From assembly GCF_003001675.1 (NCBI RefSeq), contig NZ_PVYW01000011.1:186001-250000 (forward strand): a stretch of DNA of 64,000 nt, in the 5' to 3' direction. The translations under genes were made by a program, and so were the position numbers. Below, piece after piece: positions 7,802-15,282 of the stretch; the first letter of the stretch is position 1, and each line of letters begins with the position of its first letter. The notes under the pieces are model-generated. The model was not told where the DNA came from. It was given only the letters and a program-made list of their open reading frames with translations, and did no database searches. The DNA comes from Cohnella sp. SGD-V74 (GTDB lineage: Bacteria; Bacillota; Bacilli; Paenibacillales; Paenibacillaceae).

Positions 7802-8656
7802 ATGCTGGCTTTGGACATTCGGGGTGTAAATAAGAAATATCAAGCCTTTCAGTTAAAGGATGTATCTTTTCAACTGGAGAAAGGTTACATCATGGGCTTT
7901 ATCGGCGCTAATGGCGCAGGAAAAACGACCACGATCAAATCGATTCTGAATATGGTTCATATCGATAGCGGCGAAGTGCGCATTATGGGCAAAAATATGG
8001 CCGAACACGAAATCGACTTGAAGCAGGAAATCGGATGCGCGTTCGGCGGCATCGATTTCTATACTCGAAGCAAGGTCAAAACGTTGACAGATGTCATTAA
8101 GAAGTTTTATACAAAATGGGACGATACGACTTACCGCCACTACTTGAGAAGATTCAAATTGGATGAAAATAAAAAAATCGCCGAATTGTCGACGGGGATG
8201 AAGGTCAAGTACGGCCTGGCCCTTGCCTTGTCCCATGGGGCGAAGCTTCTCATTCTCGATGAGCCGACAAGCGGGCTCGATCCGGTCGCACGGGACGATC
8301 TGCTGGATGTGTTTCAGGAGCTTGTCTCGGACGGGGAAGTCAGCATTCTGTTTTCCACTCATATTACCTCCGACTTGGAGAAGTGCGCGGATTTTATCAC
8401 GTTCATCGAAAACGGGCAAATCGTTAACAGCGCGGAGAAGAACGAATTTGTAGAGTCCTATCGCTTGCTGCACGGCAACGAAAGTCAGCTGCGTCAGGTG
8501 AAGGAGCGACTGATTTCCTACAAAGTCAACTCGTTCGGCTTTACGGGATTAATTCATTCCACAGACTACGTCCCCTCGTCGGATATCAAAGCGACTACGC
8601 CGAGTCTCGAGGAGATCATGATTTATTTCGCGAAAAAGGAGGGTGCGAATGTATAA
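7802..8656 (+). CDS. ABC transporter ATP-binding protein
   Basis: A 284-residue cytosolic ATPase of an ABC-2 type transporter. Walker A is GANGAGKTT, the signature is LSTGMKVKYGLALAL (degenerate LSGGQ), Walker B is LLILDEPTSGLD, and the H-loop is FSTHI. The C-terminal ~70 residues are the extension common to drug- and bacitracin-type exporters. ATG 7802 follows GGGGAGG with 6 bases spacing; an in-frame upstream start would overlap the operator. It is first in a three-gene operon with the permease (8-base overlap) and a GntR regulator, an arrangement known for ytr/bcr-like systems that respond to cell-envelope antibiotics. The substrate is not readable. Confidence 0.92.
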   Translation: MLALDIRGVNKKYQAFQLKDVSFQLEKGYIMGFIGANGAGKTTTIKSILNMVHIDSGEVRIMGKNMAEHEIDLKQEIGCAFGGIDFYTRSKVKTLTDVIKKFYTKWDDTTYRHYLRRFKLDENKKIAELSTGMKVKYGLALALSHGAKLLILDEPTSGLDPVARDDLLDVFQELVSDGEVSILFSTHITSDLEKCADFITFIENGQIVNSAEKNEFVESYRLLHGNESQLRQVKERLISYKVNSFGFTGLIHSTDYVPSSDIKATTPSLEEIMIYFAKKEGANV

Positions 8657-9305
8657 CCTGGTGATGAAGGATTTGAAGCTGGGAGTCAGCCCTATCTTTC
8701 TGGTGATGCCTCTGCTGACAGGCGCTTTGATGCTTATTCCCGCCTGGATCTATGTTCTTGTCCCTTTATATTTTTGCTGGATCACGGTGCCGAATATGTT
8801 TGCCGGATTTAAGGCTCAGAACGATCTGTTATTTACGACGATGATGCCGGTTACGAAGCGGGACATGGTGAAAGCGAGAGTATCCGTGGTTGTCCTCCTC
8901 GAATTGTTGCATATCGGCATCGCCATGATTTTCGGCATATTCACGTTTCTCCTGTATCCGGATATGATCTATTATTTCTTTGCGCCAACCTTGGGATTCT
9001 GGGGAGTGTGCTTGGCCATGTTCGGAATTTTCAACCTGGTCTTCATCCCGATGTATTACAAGACGGCCTATAATTACGGCAAGGCAACGTTCGCATCGAT
9101 TGCAGCCGCCATGCTGTTTGCGGGGATCGCGCAATGGGTGGGGATTAGCAATTCCAACGTCGCCGATGTGTTCACCGGTTCGCGCATGGATGATATGGCG
9201 CTTCAAGCTTTCATCCTGGTTGCGGGAATCGCGATATTCGCGGCATTCACGGCGATCGCTTATCGAGTCGGGTTCAACAGATTTCAGAAAGTGGAAGCGC
9301 AATGA
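8649..9305 (+). CDS. ABC-2 type transporter permease
   Basis: A 218-residue membrane protein with about six hydrophobic helices (VMPLLTGALMLIPAWIYVLVPLYFCW; VVVLLELLHIGIAMIFGIFTFLLY; FAPTLGFWGVCLAMFGIFNLVFIP; then ATFASIAAAMLFAGIAQ and LQAFILVAGIAIFAAFTAIAY). The motif FAGFKAQNDLLFTTMMPVTKRDMVKARV matches the ABC2_membrane_5-type permeases that pair with YtrA-regulated ATPases. Start ATG 8649 has GGAGGG just upstream and overlaps the ATPase gene by 8 bases. It forms the membrane channel for the ATPase encoded upstream. Confidence 0.88.
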   Translation: MYNLVMKDLKLGVSPIFLVMPLLTGALMLIPAWIYVLVPLYFCWITVPNMFAGFKAQNDLLFTTMMPVTKRDMVKARVSVVVLLELLHIGIAMIFGIFTFLLYPDMIYYFFAPTLGFWGVCLAMFGIFNLVFIPMYYKTAYNYGKATFASIAAAMLFAGIAQWVGISNSNVADVFTGSRMDDMALQAFILVAGIAIFAAFTAIAYRVGFNRFQKVEAQ

Positions 9306-9667
9306 ACGTAGCGATATCGAATACGTCCGAGAAACCGATTTATCAGCAGCTTTTCGAGCAAATCAGCGCCCAGATTCTGAAAGGCGAATTGGAGAGCGGC
9401 TACTGCTTGCCGCCGATTAGACAAGCCGCTCAGGAGCTTCGCATTAGCGTCATCACCGTTAAGAAAGCTTGGGAAGAGCTCGAACGATGCGGGCTGATTC
9501 ATACGATAACGGGCAAAGGATGCTTCGTGGCGGAATTTTCATCCGAAGAGATGCTGCGAATCCGCAACGATATGATTTTGACGCAAATGGAGAGCGACGT
9601 ATCCTACTACAAATCTTTCGGGCTCAGCCTGGACGAAGTCGTTGAGCTGTTGAAGAGGATTTATTAG
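9302..9667 (+). CDS. GntR family regulator, YtrA subfamily
   Basis: A 121-residue short GntR protein. The winged-helix domain is at about residues 12-75: PIYQQLFEQISAQILKGELESGYCLPPIRQAAQELRISVITVKKAWEELERCGLIHTITGKGCFVAEF. It ends with only a short helical tail (EEMLRIRNDMILTQ...LDEVVELLKRIY), as in YtrA. It overlaps the permease by ATGA. YtrA-type proteins usually repress their own ABC operon, and the perfect dyad at 7760 is an obvious candidate site. The inducer is unknown; cell-wall antibiotics are typical of the family. Confidence 0.9.
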   Translation: MNVAISNTSEKPIYQQLFEQISAQILKGELESGYCLPPIRQAAQELRISVITVKKAWEELERCGLIHTITGKGCFVAEFSSEEMLRIRNDMILTQMESDVSYYKSFGLSLDEVVELLKRIY

Positions 9668-9726
9668 ATGGCATCCATGTTGACCGAATCTCAGTTACCC
9701 GGAGAGACGGTCTTCTTTATAGTTTA

Positions 9727-9777
9727 AATTAGTTGCAATAACATCCTATTAGGTGTATTCTGGAATTAGTTGCAATA
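9727..9777 (+). promoter_or_regulatory. Direct-repeat operator and promoter of the haloalkane dehalogenase gene
   Basis: AATTAGTTGCAATA occurs twice, at 9727-9740 and 9764-9777, 37 bases apart. TTGCAA of the first copy can be the -35 for TATTCT at 9756 (16-base spacer), so one copy covers the -35 and the other the start region. No adjacent regulator gene obviously matches it. Confidence 0.5.
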
Positions 9778-9806
9778 GCATTCTGTTTGAAAGGGAGAAA
9801 TGAAAA

Positions 9807-10688
9807 ATGATTAACGAGGCGTTCCCTTATGAGAAAAAACGAATTCAAGTATTCGGATTAGAGATGGCTTACGCGGAAGAAGGGAGCGGCGACCCGATCG
9901 TCTTCCTGCACGGCAATCCGGCATCCTCCTATCTCTGGCGCAACATTATTCCGTATGCCCGGAAGTTTGGGCGCTGCATTGCGCCCGATCTCATTGGAAT
10001 GGGGGATTCGGCCAAGCTTCCGGATAGCGGACCTGACGCATACAACTTTGCCGAGCACCGCCGTTATCTGGACGAGCTGCTTGATCGGCTTGGCGTGAAC
10101 GAGCGCGTGATTTTCGTGGTACACGACTGGGGATCGGTGCTGGGCTTTGACTGGAGTAAGCGACATCCGGGCAAGGTCAGAGGCATCGTCTACATGGAGG
10201 CGATTATTAAGCCGCGCAGTTGGAGCGAAATGCCGGAGACGGGACGTAAAATCTTCCAAGCGCTCCGGACGCCGGAAGGGGAGCAAATGGTGCTGGAGCA
10301 AAACTCGTTCATCGAGTTCAACCTGCCCGTCAATATACTGCGCAAGCTGACGGATGAAGAGCTGGCACAGTACCGCCGGCCGTTCCTGGAGCCTGGCGAA
10401 GGCCGCCGTCCGATGCTTAGCTGGGCGCGCGAGCTTCCGTTCGTCGGAGATCAGACAGGCATACCCGAAATAGTGACCGAGAATGGAGAATGGCTGGCGC
10501 AAAGCGATATTCCCAAACTGTTCATTCAATGCGATCCCGGCTTATTGCCGCAATCCCACATCGATTACTGTCGGACATGGCCCTCGCAGACCGAGGTTAC
10601 CGTGCCGGGCCGTCACTATCCGCAAGAAGATGCGCCCGACGAAGTGGGCGAAGCTCTTGCCGCATGGCTGAGAAATCTGATTGGTTAA
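9807..10688 (+). CDS. dhaA: Haloalkane dehalogenase, subfamily II (DhaA/LinB type)
   Basis: A 293-residue alpha/beta hydrolase that should hydrolyse haloalkanes to alcohol plus halide. The catalytic elements are in place: oxyanion/halide-binding HGNPASSYLWRN with the conserved Asn, nucleophile Asp and halide-binding Trp in VHDWGSVLGF, the acid Glu in VYMEAI, and the base His in PGRHYPQEDAPDEVG. The length and motif order are those of HLD-II enzymes. Start ATG 9807 follows AAAGGGAG. It is monocistronic, between a promoter with a 37-base direct repeat and a strong terminator. It could alternatively act on another small ester or epoxide, but the Asn/Trp halide pair argues for a dehalogenase. Confidence 0.9.
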   Translation: MINEAFPYEKKRIQVFGLEMAYAEEGSGDPIVFLHGNPASSYLWRNIIPYARKFGRCIAPDLIGMGDSAKLPDSGPDAYNFAEHRRYLDELLDRLGVNERVIFVVHDWGSVLGFDWSKRHPGKVRGIVYMEAIIKPRSWSEMPETGRKIFQALRTPEGEQMVLEQNSFIEFNLPVNILRKLTDEELAQYRRPFLEPGEGRRPMLSWARELPFVGDQTGIPEIVTENGEWLAQSDIPKLFIQCDPGLLPQSHIDYCRTWPSQTEVTVPGRHYPQEDAPDEVGEALAAWLRNLIG

Positions 10689-10691
10689 AGC

Positions 10692-10725
10692 AAACCCGGT
10701 CGAATTTCGAAATTCGACCGGGTTT
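10692..10725 (+). terminator. Terminator after the haloalkane dehalogenase gene
   Basis: A long hairpin, AAACCCGGTCGAATT paired with AATTCGACCGGGTTT around a short loop, followed by a T-rich tract. Its symmetry means it can work in both directions. Confidence 0.92.
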
Positions 10726-10849
10726 TGGTTTACCCAATAATAGCTCGCGTTAGAACAGACCAGACCGCTCGATTGTTGACCAATTATAGGGTAGTAGGGT
10801 ATTCTATTTAGAGTTAGGAATTTGAAACGAAAAAAAGGTGATGATACTT

Positions 10850-11476
10850 ATGGGAGAGACAATCAAGATCGCCATTAGTCCTGCGGTTCAGCTTGGAGGC
10901 AGTCTGTTCACTCCGAACCAGCTTATAGAAATCGGCAATATCCTTGGAGCGGATACAACAGTAGAATTGACCTCCTTCAAGCAGTTATATGCAGAGGTGC
11001 CGATCGATCAACGCGATGCCATAAAGGAAGAGCTTGAACGAAACGGACTTGAGGTGAACCCGGCGGGCTTCGTAACGAAGAGCCTAATCGCTTGCAACTT
11101 CTGCAGAGGAGCAGAAGACGCAGGGCTTGAAACGGCGATTAACCTAAACAAAGCAATATCAGGTATCGCAACGCCTACACCTCTGAAAATTGGCTATGCC
11201 GGATGTGCGTTAGGTACGAGCGAGCCGCTAATTAAGGATATCGGTATCGTCAAAATGCGCGACAAGTTCGACATTTACATTGGCGGCGAGCCTAAGGGAC
11301 TTAAAACCTCATTCGCCAAGCTGCTTCTTTCAGGAGTGATGGAAAATCAGCTTATACCTGTCATAACCGCCATTATTGAATTTTATAAGGTAAATGCTAA
11401 AGGCAAAGAGAAGCTCAGCAAATTCGTAGACCGAATGTCGCTTGAGAAGTTGAGAGAGATCTCATTTATTTTTTAG
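10850..11476 (+). CDS. Small nitrite/sulfite reductase-like (siroheme-[4Fe-4S] half-domain) protein
   Basis: A 208-residue protein resembling one ferredoxin-like plus iron-sulfur half of siroheme reductases. The N-terminal ~70 residues (LGGSLFTPNQLIEIGNILG...ELTSFKQLY...ELERNGLEVNPAG) match the parachute/Nir_SIR_ferr pattern. The second half carries CNFCRGAEDAG (C82, C85) and GYAGCALGTSEP (C119). Full enzymes use C-x5-C and C-x3-C; here the spacing is altered and the fourth position is Thr, so a complete cluster is doubtful. ATG 10850 follows AAAAAAGGTGAT. It is a single gene with AT-leaning codons. Function unknown; redox or heme binding rather than full sulfite reduction seems likelier. Confidence 0.6.
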   Translation: MGETIKIAISPAVQLGGSLFTPNQLIEIGNILGADTTVELTSFKQLYAEVPIDQRDAIKEELERNGLEVNPAGFVTKSLIACNFCRGAEDAGLETAINLNKAISGIATPTPLKIGYAGCALGTSEPLIKDIGIVKMRDKFDIYIGGEPKGLKTSFAKLLLSGVMENQLIPVITAIIEFYKVNAKGKEKLSKFVDRMSLEKLREISFIF

Positions 11477-11484
11477 TTTAGTGC

Positions 11485-11514
11485 TTGACCTGGAGCATAC
11501 TCCAGGGATTAAAG
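11485..11514 (+). promoter_or_regulatory. MerR-type promoter with internal dyad
   Basis: TTGACC at 11485 and TTAAAG at 11509 enclose an 18-base spacer that largely consists of the dyad CTGGAG-CATA-CTCCAG (11490-11505). A dyad inside an over-long spacer is the hallmark of promoters activated by MerR proteins, here probably the one encoded next. Confidence 0.75.
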
Positions 11515-11561
11515 TTAGGATGCACAGCAATACTGAATGCTTGAAGGGGGGGTTCAAACGG

Positions 11562-11948
11562 TTGCCTGAACAGACTTTCACGATTTCCGAAGCGGCGGAA
11601 ATGACCGGACTTAGTATCGATACGCTCCGCTATTACGAGAAAATCGGCTTGGTCGGATCTCCAAACCGCGGTCCTGGCGGGCAACGGATGTACGGCAGCG
11701 AAGATGTGGGGAAAATCCAATTTGTCACCTATCTCAAGCGAACGAATATGCCGCTCAAGAAAATCATGGCATACGTTCAATCCTATAACGAACAGGACGA
11801 AGATTCCTGCTATGCACTGCTCGACGAACATCGGTCGTCAATCGAGAGCCAGCTGACCGAATTGAACACAACGCTTCAGTTAATCCGGTACAAGCTTGAA
11901 CATTTTCAGGAAATTAAAGATGGTAAAGAAAAGGGAGGCAATCTGTGA
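11562..11948 (+). CDS. MerR family transcriptional regulator
   Basis: A 128-residue regulator. The N-terminal winged helix is FTISEAAEMTGLSIDTLRYYEKIGLVGSPNRGPGGQRMYGSEDVGKIQFVTYLKRTNMPLKKIMAYV, followed by a coiled-coil dimerisation helix (about residues 85-118). No cysteine pair for metal binding follows, so it belongs with AdhR/organic-compound sensors rather than metal sensors. TTG 11562 is chosen because AAGGGGGGG lies 9 bases upstream and all in-frame starts further up fall in or near the promoter. It is co-transcribed with an SDR oxidoreductase (one-base overlap), and AdhR-like regulators commonly control such dehydrogenases in response to aldehydes. Confidence 0.88.
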   Translation: MPEQTFTISEAAEMTGLSIDTLRYYEKIGLVGSPNRGPGGQRMYGSEDVGKIQFVTYLKRTNMPLKKIMAYVQSYNEQDEDSCYALLDEHRSSIESQLTELNTTLQLIRYKLEHFQEIKDGKEKGGNL

Positions 11949-12952
11949 TGAATACAGCAAACTTGGCCAAAACGCCTCAACAGCCGCTCCATTCCGGTTA
12001 CGGCCCCCGCACCACCGCGGAAGAATTGATCGGCAATGTCGATTTGAACGGAAAAGTCGCGATTGTCACGGGCGGCTATTCCGGTCTCGGACTGGAAGTG
12101 TCCCGAGTGCTGGCCAAGGCTGGCGCCCAAGTCATCATCCCCGCGAGATCGCCGGGCAAAGCGGAAGCCGCAGCAGCATCCATTCCGGGAGCGGAACTCG
12201 CGGAACTGGATCTGGCCGATCCCGCTTCCATCGATCGGTTTGCCGGCGCGTTCGCAGAGTCCGGACGTCCGCTGCACATGCTGGTGAACAGTGCCGGCAT
12301 TATGGCCATTCCGGAGAAACGCGACGAGAGAGGGTACGAGCTGCAATTCGCCACCAACCATCTGGGACACTTTCAGCTTACGGCAAGGCTGTGGCCGGCG
12401 CTGCAACGCGCGAACGGCGCGCGTGTCGTATCCGTATCTTCAGGCGGGCACAGTCTGGGGGATATCCATTTCGAGGATCCGAATTTTGTGAACCGGCCCT
12501 ACGATAAATGGGAAGCTTACGGGCAATCGAAAACGGCTAATGCGCTCTTTGCCCTGGAATTGGACAGGAGGGGAGCCGCTCATCATGTGCGGGCTTTCTC
12601 GGTTCATCCCGGCTCTATTATAACCAATCTGTCCCGCTTCTTATCCGACGACGAGATGAAGTCGATGGGGGCGCTTAACGAACAGGGACAGCGCACTTTT
12701 ACCGAAATGACGGAGGAAAACAAGACGATTCCCGAAGGGGCGGCCACGATCGTCTGGTGCGCGGTAAGCGAGCAGTTGGACGGCAAGGGAGGCGTGTATT
12801 GTCAGAACGTTGACATTGCTCCGGCGGTGCCGAAGGAGCGAATCCATGAGCCCGGCATGACCGGCGTATGGCCTTGGGCAACGGACGAGCAATCGGCCGA
12901 GCGGCTCTGGCAATTGAGCGAGAAGCTGACGGGCGTCTCATTTCAAATCTGA
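11948..12952 (+). CDS. Short-chain dehydrogenase/reductase
   Basis: A 334-residue NAD(P)-dependent oxidoreductase. The Rossmann motif TGGYSGLGLEV (TGxxxGxG), the NSAGIM motif, and the catalytic YGQSK (YxxxK) are visible, with an upstream Ser in VSVSSGG. The length and the C-terminal extension (WCAVSEQLDGKGGVYCQNVDIAP) resemble the retinol-dehydrogenase/WWOX-like group. ATG 11948 follows GGGAGG and overlaps the MerR stop by one base, so expression is coupled to the regulator. The substrate is probably an aldehyde, ketone or alcohol; it cannot be specified. Confidence 0.9.
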   Translation: MNTANLAKTPQQPLHSGYGPRTTAEELIGNVDLNGKVAIVTGGYSGLGLEVSRVLAKAGAQVIIPARSPGKAEAAAASIPGAELAELDLADPASIDRFAGAFAESGRPLHMLVNSAGIMAIPEKRDERGYELQFATNHLGHFQLTARLWPALQRANGARVVSVSSGGHSLGDIHFEDPNFVNRPYDKWEAYGQSKTANALFALELDRRGAAHHVRAFSVHPGSIITNLSRFLSDDEMKSMGALNEQGQRTFTEMTEENKTIPEGAATIVWCAVSEQLDGKGGVYCQNVDIAPAVPKERIHEPGMTGVWPWATDEQSAERLWQLSEKLTGVSFQI

Positions 12953-13054
12953 GATATCGGAAACGTGGCTGTCTCCTATTCGTTTAGGGGACAGCCACGT
13001 TGCACGGCGACCAACAAGTTGATATGATGGTAAAAAATAGGGAGGTTGCGTGCA

Positions 13055-13555
13055 TTGGATACTTCAACTGTCGTCATTGATTTGCTGTTAAGAAAATACA
13101 AGTCGGATCAAACCTGGGTTCGCGTGGCCCTTAAGCAGTTATCCGAAGAAGATATCGTTTGGTCGCCTACACCTGACAGCAACAGCATTGCGAACCTGAT
13201 TGCGCACATATCGGGAGCGGTTAAGCAATGGTTTGAAACCGTTTACTTCGGTGTCTCCTATGAAGATGTAGATAGAAGCAAAGAGTTCGATCAAGGACTG
13301 CAAATGACCAAAGAGCAGGCATTGGAGCTTTTTCAAAATGCCTATGATCGAATCATTGACGTCCTCGAAATGATGAAGGCGAATCCGGAAAGGTTGCTGG
13401 AGCAGCCGTATCTAGATTTCCCGCCGTTTAACAGCGGCCTGGATAATAAAGCGACGATTCTGGACATGCTGCTGCATCAGTTCAGGCATTTGCCGGGTCA
13501 TATCGGACAAATCATCTATATTGCGAAAATGAGGAAGGGACAACTGCAGTGGTAG
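13055..13555 (+). CDS. DinB family protein (DUF1572-like)
   Basis: A 166-residue four-helix-bundle protein of the DinB/YfiT superfamily, whose members are metal-dependent thiol transferases or of unknown function. The three metal-ligand histidines are recognisable: LIAHISGAVKQW near residue 50 and LHQFRHLPGHIGQI near 150. TTG 13055 is chosen, with GGAGG 9 bases upstream; TTG 13046 would be too close to that site. It is a stand-alone gene, convergent with the methyltransferase. The substrate thiol, presumably bacillithiol in this lineage, is an inference. Confidence 0.82.
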   Translation: MDTSTVVIDLLLRKYKSDQTWVRVALKQLSEEDIVWSPTPDSNSIANLIAHISGAVKQWFETVYFGVSYEDVDRSKEFDQGLQMTKEQALELFQNAYDRIIDVLEMMKANPERLLEQPYLDFPPFNSGLDNKATILDMLLHQFRHLPGHIGQIIYIAKMRKGQLQW

Positions 13556-13567
13556 GGTGGTAGGTGA

Positions 13568-14308
13568 CTATAGCTTCCTTGCTTTGATTACAAAAGTGAC
13601 AGGAAGCATCTTGGCTTTCTTGACCAAATCGCTGCGATCGTCCCGCGATTGCATCATTGCTTCATCGGATTCCTCAATCAGTTGCTCGATTACAAATCCC
13701 GCTTTGGCCAACGCATTCACGTAGGTTGATAGTTTACGGTCCGATAACTTTAACTCACCTTCAACAAGAGGTACGGAGTACCAGGATTCATCGAAATAAC
13801 ATTTTTTGAAAACAAGACTATCGTTTTCCGCAACAACGCATTTATGTATCGGGTGAGACCAGCTGAAAATAAATACGCCGTCTTTTTTTAGATAAGAAGC
13901 GATGCGGCGAAAAGTTCCCTCAAGGTCGGTGGTCCAGCCTATGGCGTATACGGAATAAACGAAGTCAAAATAATTCACGGGCAGGCCGCATTCTTCTTCC
14001 ATGGGGGAACAGATCAATTTGGCCGATAGACCGCAGGACTGCAAATGTTGCGCGGCCTTTTCGAGCTGGTTTTCCGATATATCCACGGCCCACAGTTCAG
14101 AGGCTTGGCGTTCCCCGTGATATTGCAGCGATTGACCGTTACCGCAGCCGATCTCCAGCATCTTCTTCCCCGCAACGTCGCCAAAAAGCCGGCATTTCTC
14201 TTCCGAGACAAATGCTCCATACGAAGGAAGCACGATTGCTCCTAAGAAGTCGTTTCCTTTGGTGTCCCAATAGAAGCTGTTTGTTTGATAAACGGAATGT
14301 TTGTCCAT
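13568..14308 (-). CDS. Class I SAM-dependent methyltransferase
   Basis: A 246-residue Rossmann-fold methyltransferase. Motif I is KKMLEIGCGNGQSL (residues ~48-60), the acidic motif II is ELWAVDISENQLEKA, and the post-motif region is FDFVYSVYAIGWTTDLEGTFRRIASYLKKDGVFIFSWSHP. It is a stand-alone gene on the minus strand, with GAGAGG upstream of ATG 14308. The family contains many small-molecule methylases, and nothing in the neighbourhood fixes the substrate. The adjacent DinB gene is convergent and so probably unrelated. Confidence 0.85.
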   Translation of the reverse strand: MDKHSVYQTNSFYWDTKGNDFLGAIVLPSYGAFVSEEKCRLFGDVAGKKMLEIGCGNGQSLQYHGERQASELWAVDISENQLEKAAQHLQSCGLSAKLICSPMEEECGLPVNYFDFVYSVYAIGWTTDLEGTFRRIASYLKKDGVFIFSWSHPIHKCVVAENDSLVFKKCYFDESWYSVPLVEGELKLSDRKLSTYVNALAKAGFVIEQLIEESDEAMMQSRDDRSDLVKKAKMLPVTFVIKARKL

Positions 14309-14444
14309 GTCGACATCCTCTCCAAAACGTAGCTTATTACGCTAATAACTGAATCGACTAATACTGCCGAGCGGGATGCGTCATTTTTTTAATTGCAATA
14401 CTGATTCTCATAAATAGGGTCATGAACAAGGATAGTCGCTAGTC

Positions 14445-15041
14445 CTACTCGGGGGCATGTGCGATTTGAAGGCCGTTAAGAAACAAATCAACAATCTGCC
14501 GGGCCACTTCCTTCGGCGACAACCGATCGGTCAGCAATTGGGTGACTGTCAATCGATCAATGGCTCCGACCAGGCTATGCGCCACCACTTCCATGTCCAG
14601 CTCTTTCCGGAAGTAGCCGAGCTCCTGCTCCGAACGCAGGTTGCCTGCGACGATATCCACGATTGTTTTCTTGATCGCTTCCGCCTCCGGATGTTGGATG
14701 AAGCCGATCTGCGTGAGGCCGCGATTATCGTTTAAGAAGCCGAGAATACGTTCCAGGACGAAGGCGACCCTCCAGGCGATTTCCCGCTGCTGCAATCCCG
14801 GTTCAATTCGGCTGCTCTCGAGCAAATCGATTATGCCGGTGCGGAATTGGCGAACGAGTTCCTCGTAGATCGCTTCTTTGCTTGAAAAGTATAAGTAAAA
14901 GGCGGGCTGAGTCAAGTCCGCTTTCTTGACGATCTCGCTGATTTTGGCCTCATGATAACCGTGCAAGGCGAATTCCCTTTCCGCTACGCGCAGCAATCTC
15001 TGCCGCGTTTCCCGCCCTTTGAGCCCCTTCGCGTTCGACAT
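14445..15041 (-). CDS. TetR/AcrR family transcriptional regulator
   Basis: A 198-residue regulator with a clear N-terminal helix-turn-helix (TRQRLLRVAEREFALHGYHEAKISEIVKKADLTQPAFYLYFSSKEAIYEELV) and a TetR_C-type ligand domain. The frame is open up to 15104, but that stretch contains the promoter, so I place the start at ATG 15041; ATG 15053 abuts the GGAGG and is less likely. The gene is divergent from the fluoride-exporter transcript. Its target and ligand are unknown; fluoride control next door is already explained by the riboswitch. Confidence 0.85.
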   Translation of the reverse strand: MSNAKGLKGRETRQRLLRVAEREFALHGYHEAKISEIVKKADLTQPAFYLYFSSKEAIYEELVRQFRTGIIDLLESSRIEPGLQQREIAWRVAFVLERILGFLNDNRGLTQIGFIQHPEAEAIKKTIVDIVAGNLRSEQELGYFRKELDMEVVAHSLVGAIDRLTVTQLLTDRLSPKEVARQIVDLFLNGLQIAHAPE

Positions 15042-15087
15042 CTCGTTGTGCATCCTCCAATTCTGCCGAGTATACCGCAATAATATA

Positions 15088-15116
15088 ATAGTACGTTTCT
15101 TCATCGGAATTGTAAA
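15088..15116 (-). promoter_or_regulatory. Promoter of the TetR gene (minus strand)
   Basis: Reading the minus strand, TTTACA (15116-15111) and TACTAT (15093-15088) are 17 bases apart. This places the transcription start downstream of the longest possible reading frame start and supports the shorter protein. Confidence 0.6.
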
Positions 15117-15161
15117 TTGGGCTCCTTTGGTGCTATACTACTAAATGAAGCAGTAACCGAA

Positions 15162-15211
15162 TAGGCGATGGAGTTCGCCATTAACCGCCTTAGTGCTAAT
15201 AACTCCTACCA
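15162..15211 (+). ncRNA. Fluoride riboswitch (crcB motif) aptamer
   Basis: The leader matches the fluoride (crcB) aptamer: GGCGATGGAG...TTCGCC forms the first stem (GGCGA with TCGCC), followed by ATTAACCGCC, GCTAATAACTCCTACC. GGAGT in the first loop can pair with ACTCC in the tail to give the pseudoknot that encloses fluoride. The tail ACTCCTACC is also the 5' arm of the terminator at 15202-15247, so fluoride binding and termination are mutually exclusive. The downstream gene encodes a CLC-type fluoride exporter, the classic partner. Confidence 0.93.
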
Positions 15212-15253
15212 ATGTCACGTTTATTTTGCGTGCATTGGTAGGAGTTTTTTTGC
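15202..15253 (+). terminator. Riboswitch-controlled terminator
   Basis: ACTCCTACCAATG pairs perfectly with CATTGGTAGGAGT, with an inner CACG/CGTG pairing, and is followed by a run of seven T residues. Its 5' arm overlaps the fluoride aptamer, making it the expression platform: ligand present, antiterminated, exporter made. Confidence 0.92.
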
Positions 15254-15282
15254 ATTTATTACACGATAAGGAGAGAATAAGT

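Noticed and set aside
12962-13001. Hairpin AACGTGGCTGTC/GACAGCCACGTT after the SDR gene as a terminator
   Set aside because: The stem is strong, but no T run follows (GTTGCACGG), so I do not call it an intrinsic terminator; it may still be a structural 3' end.
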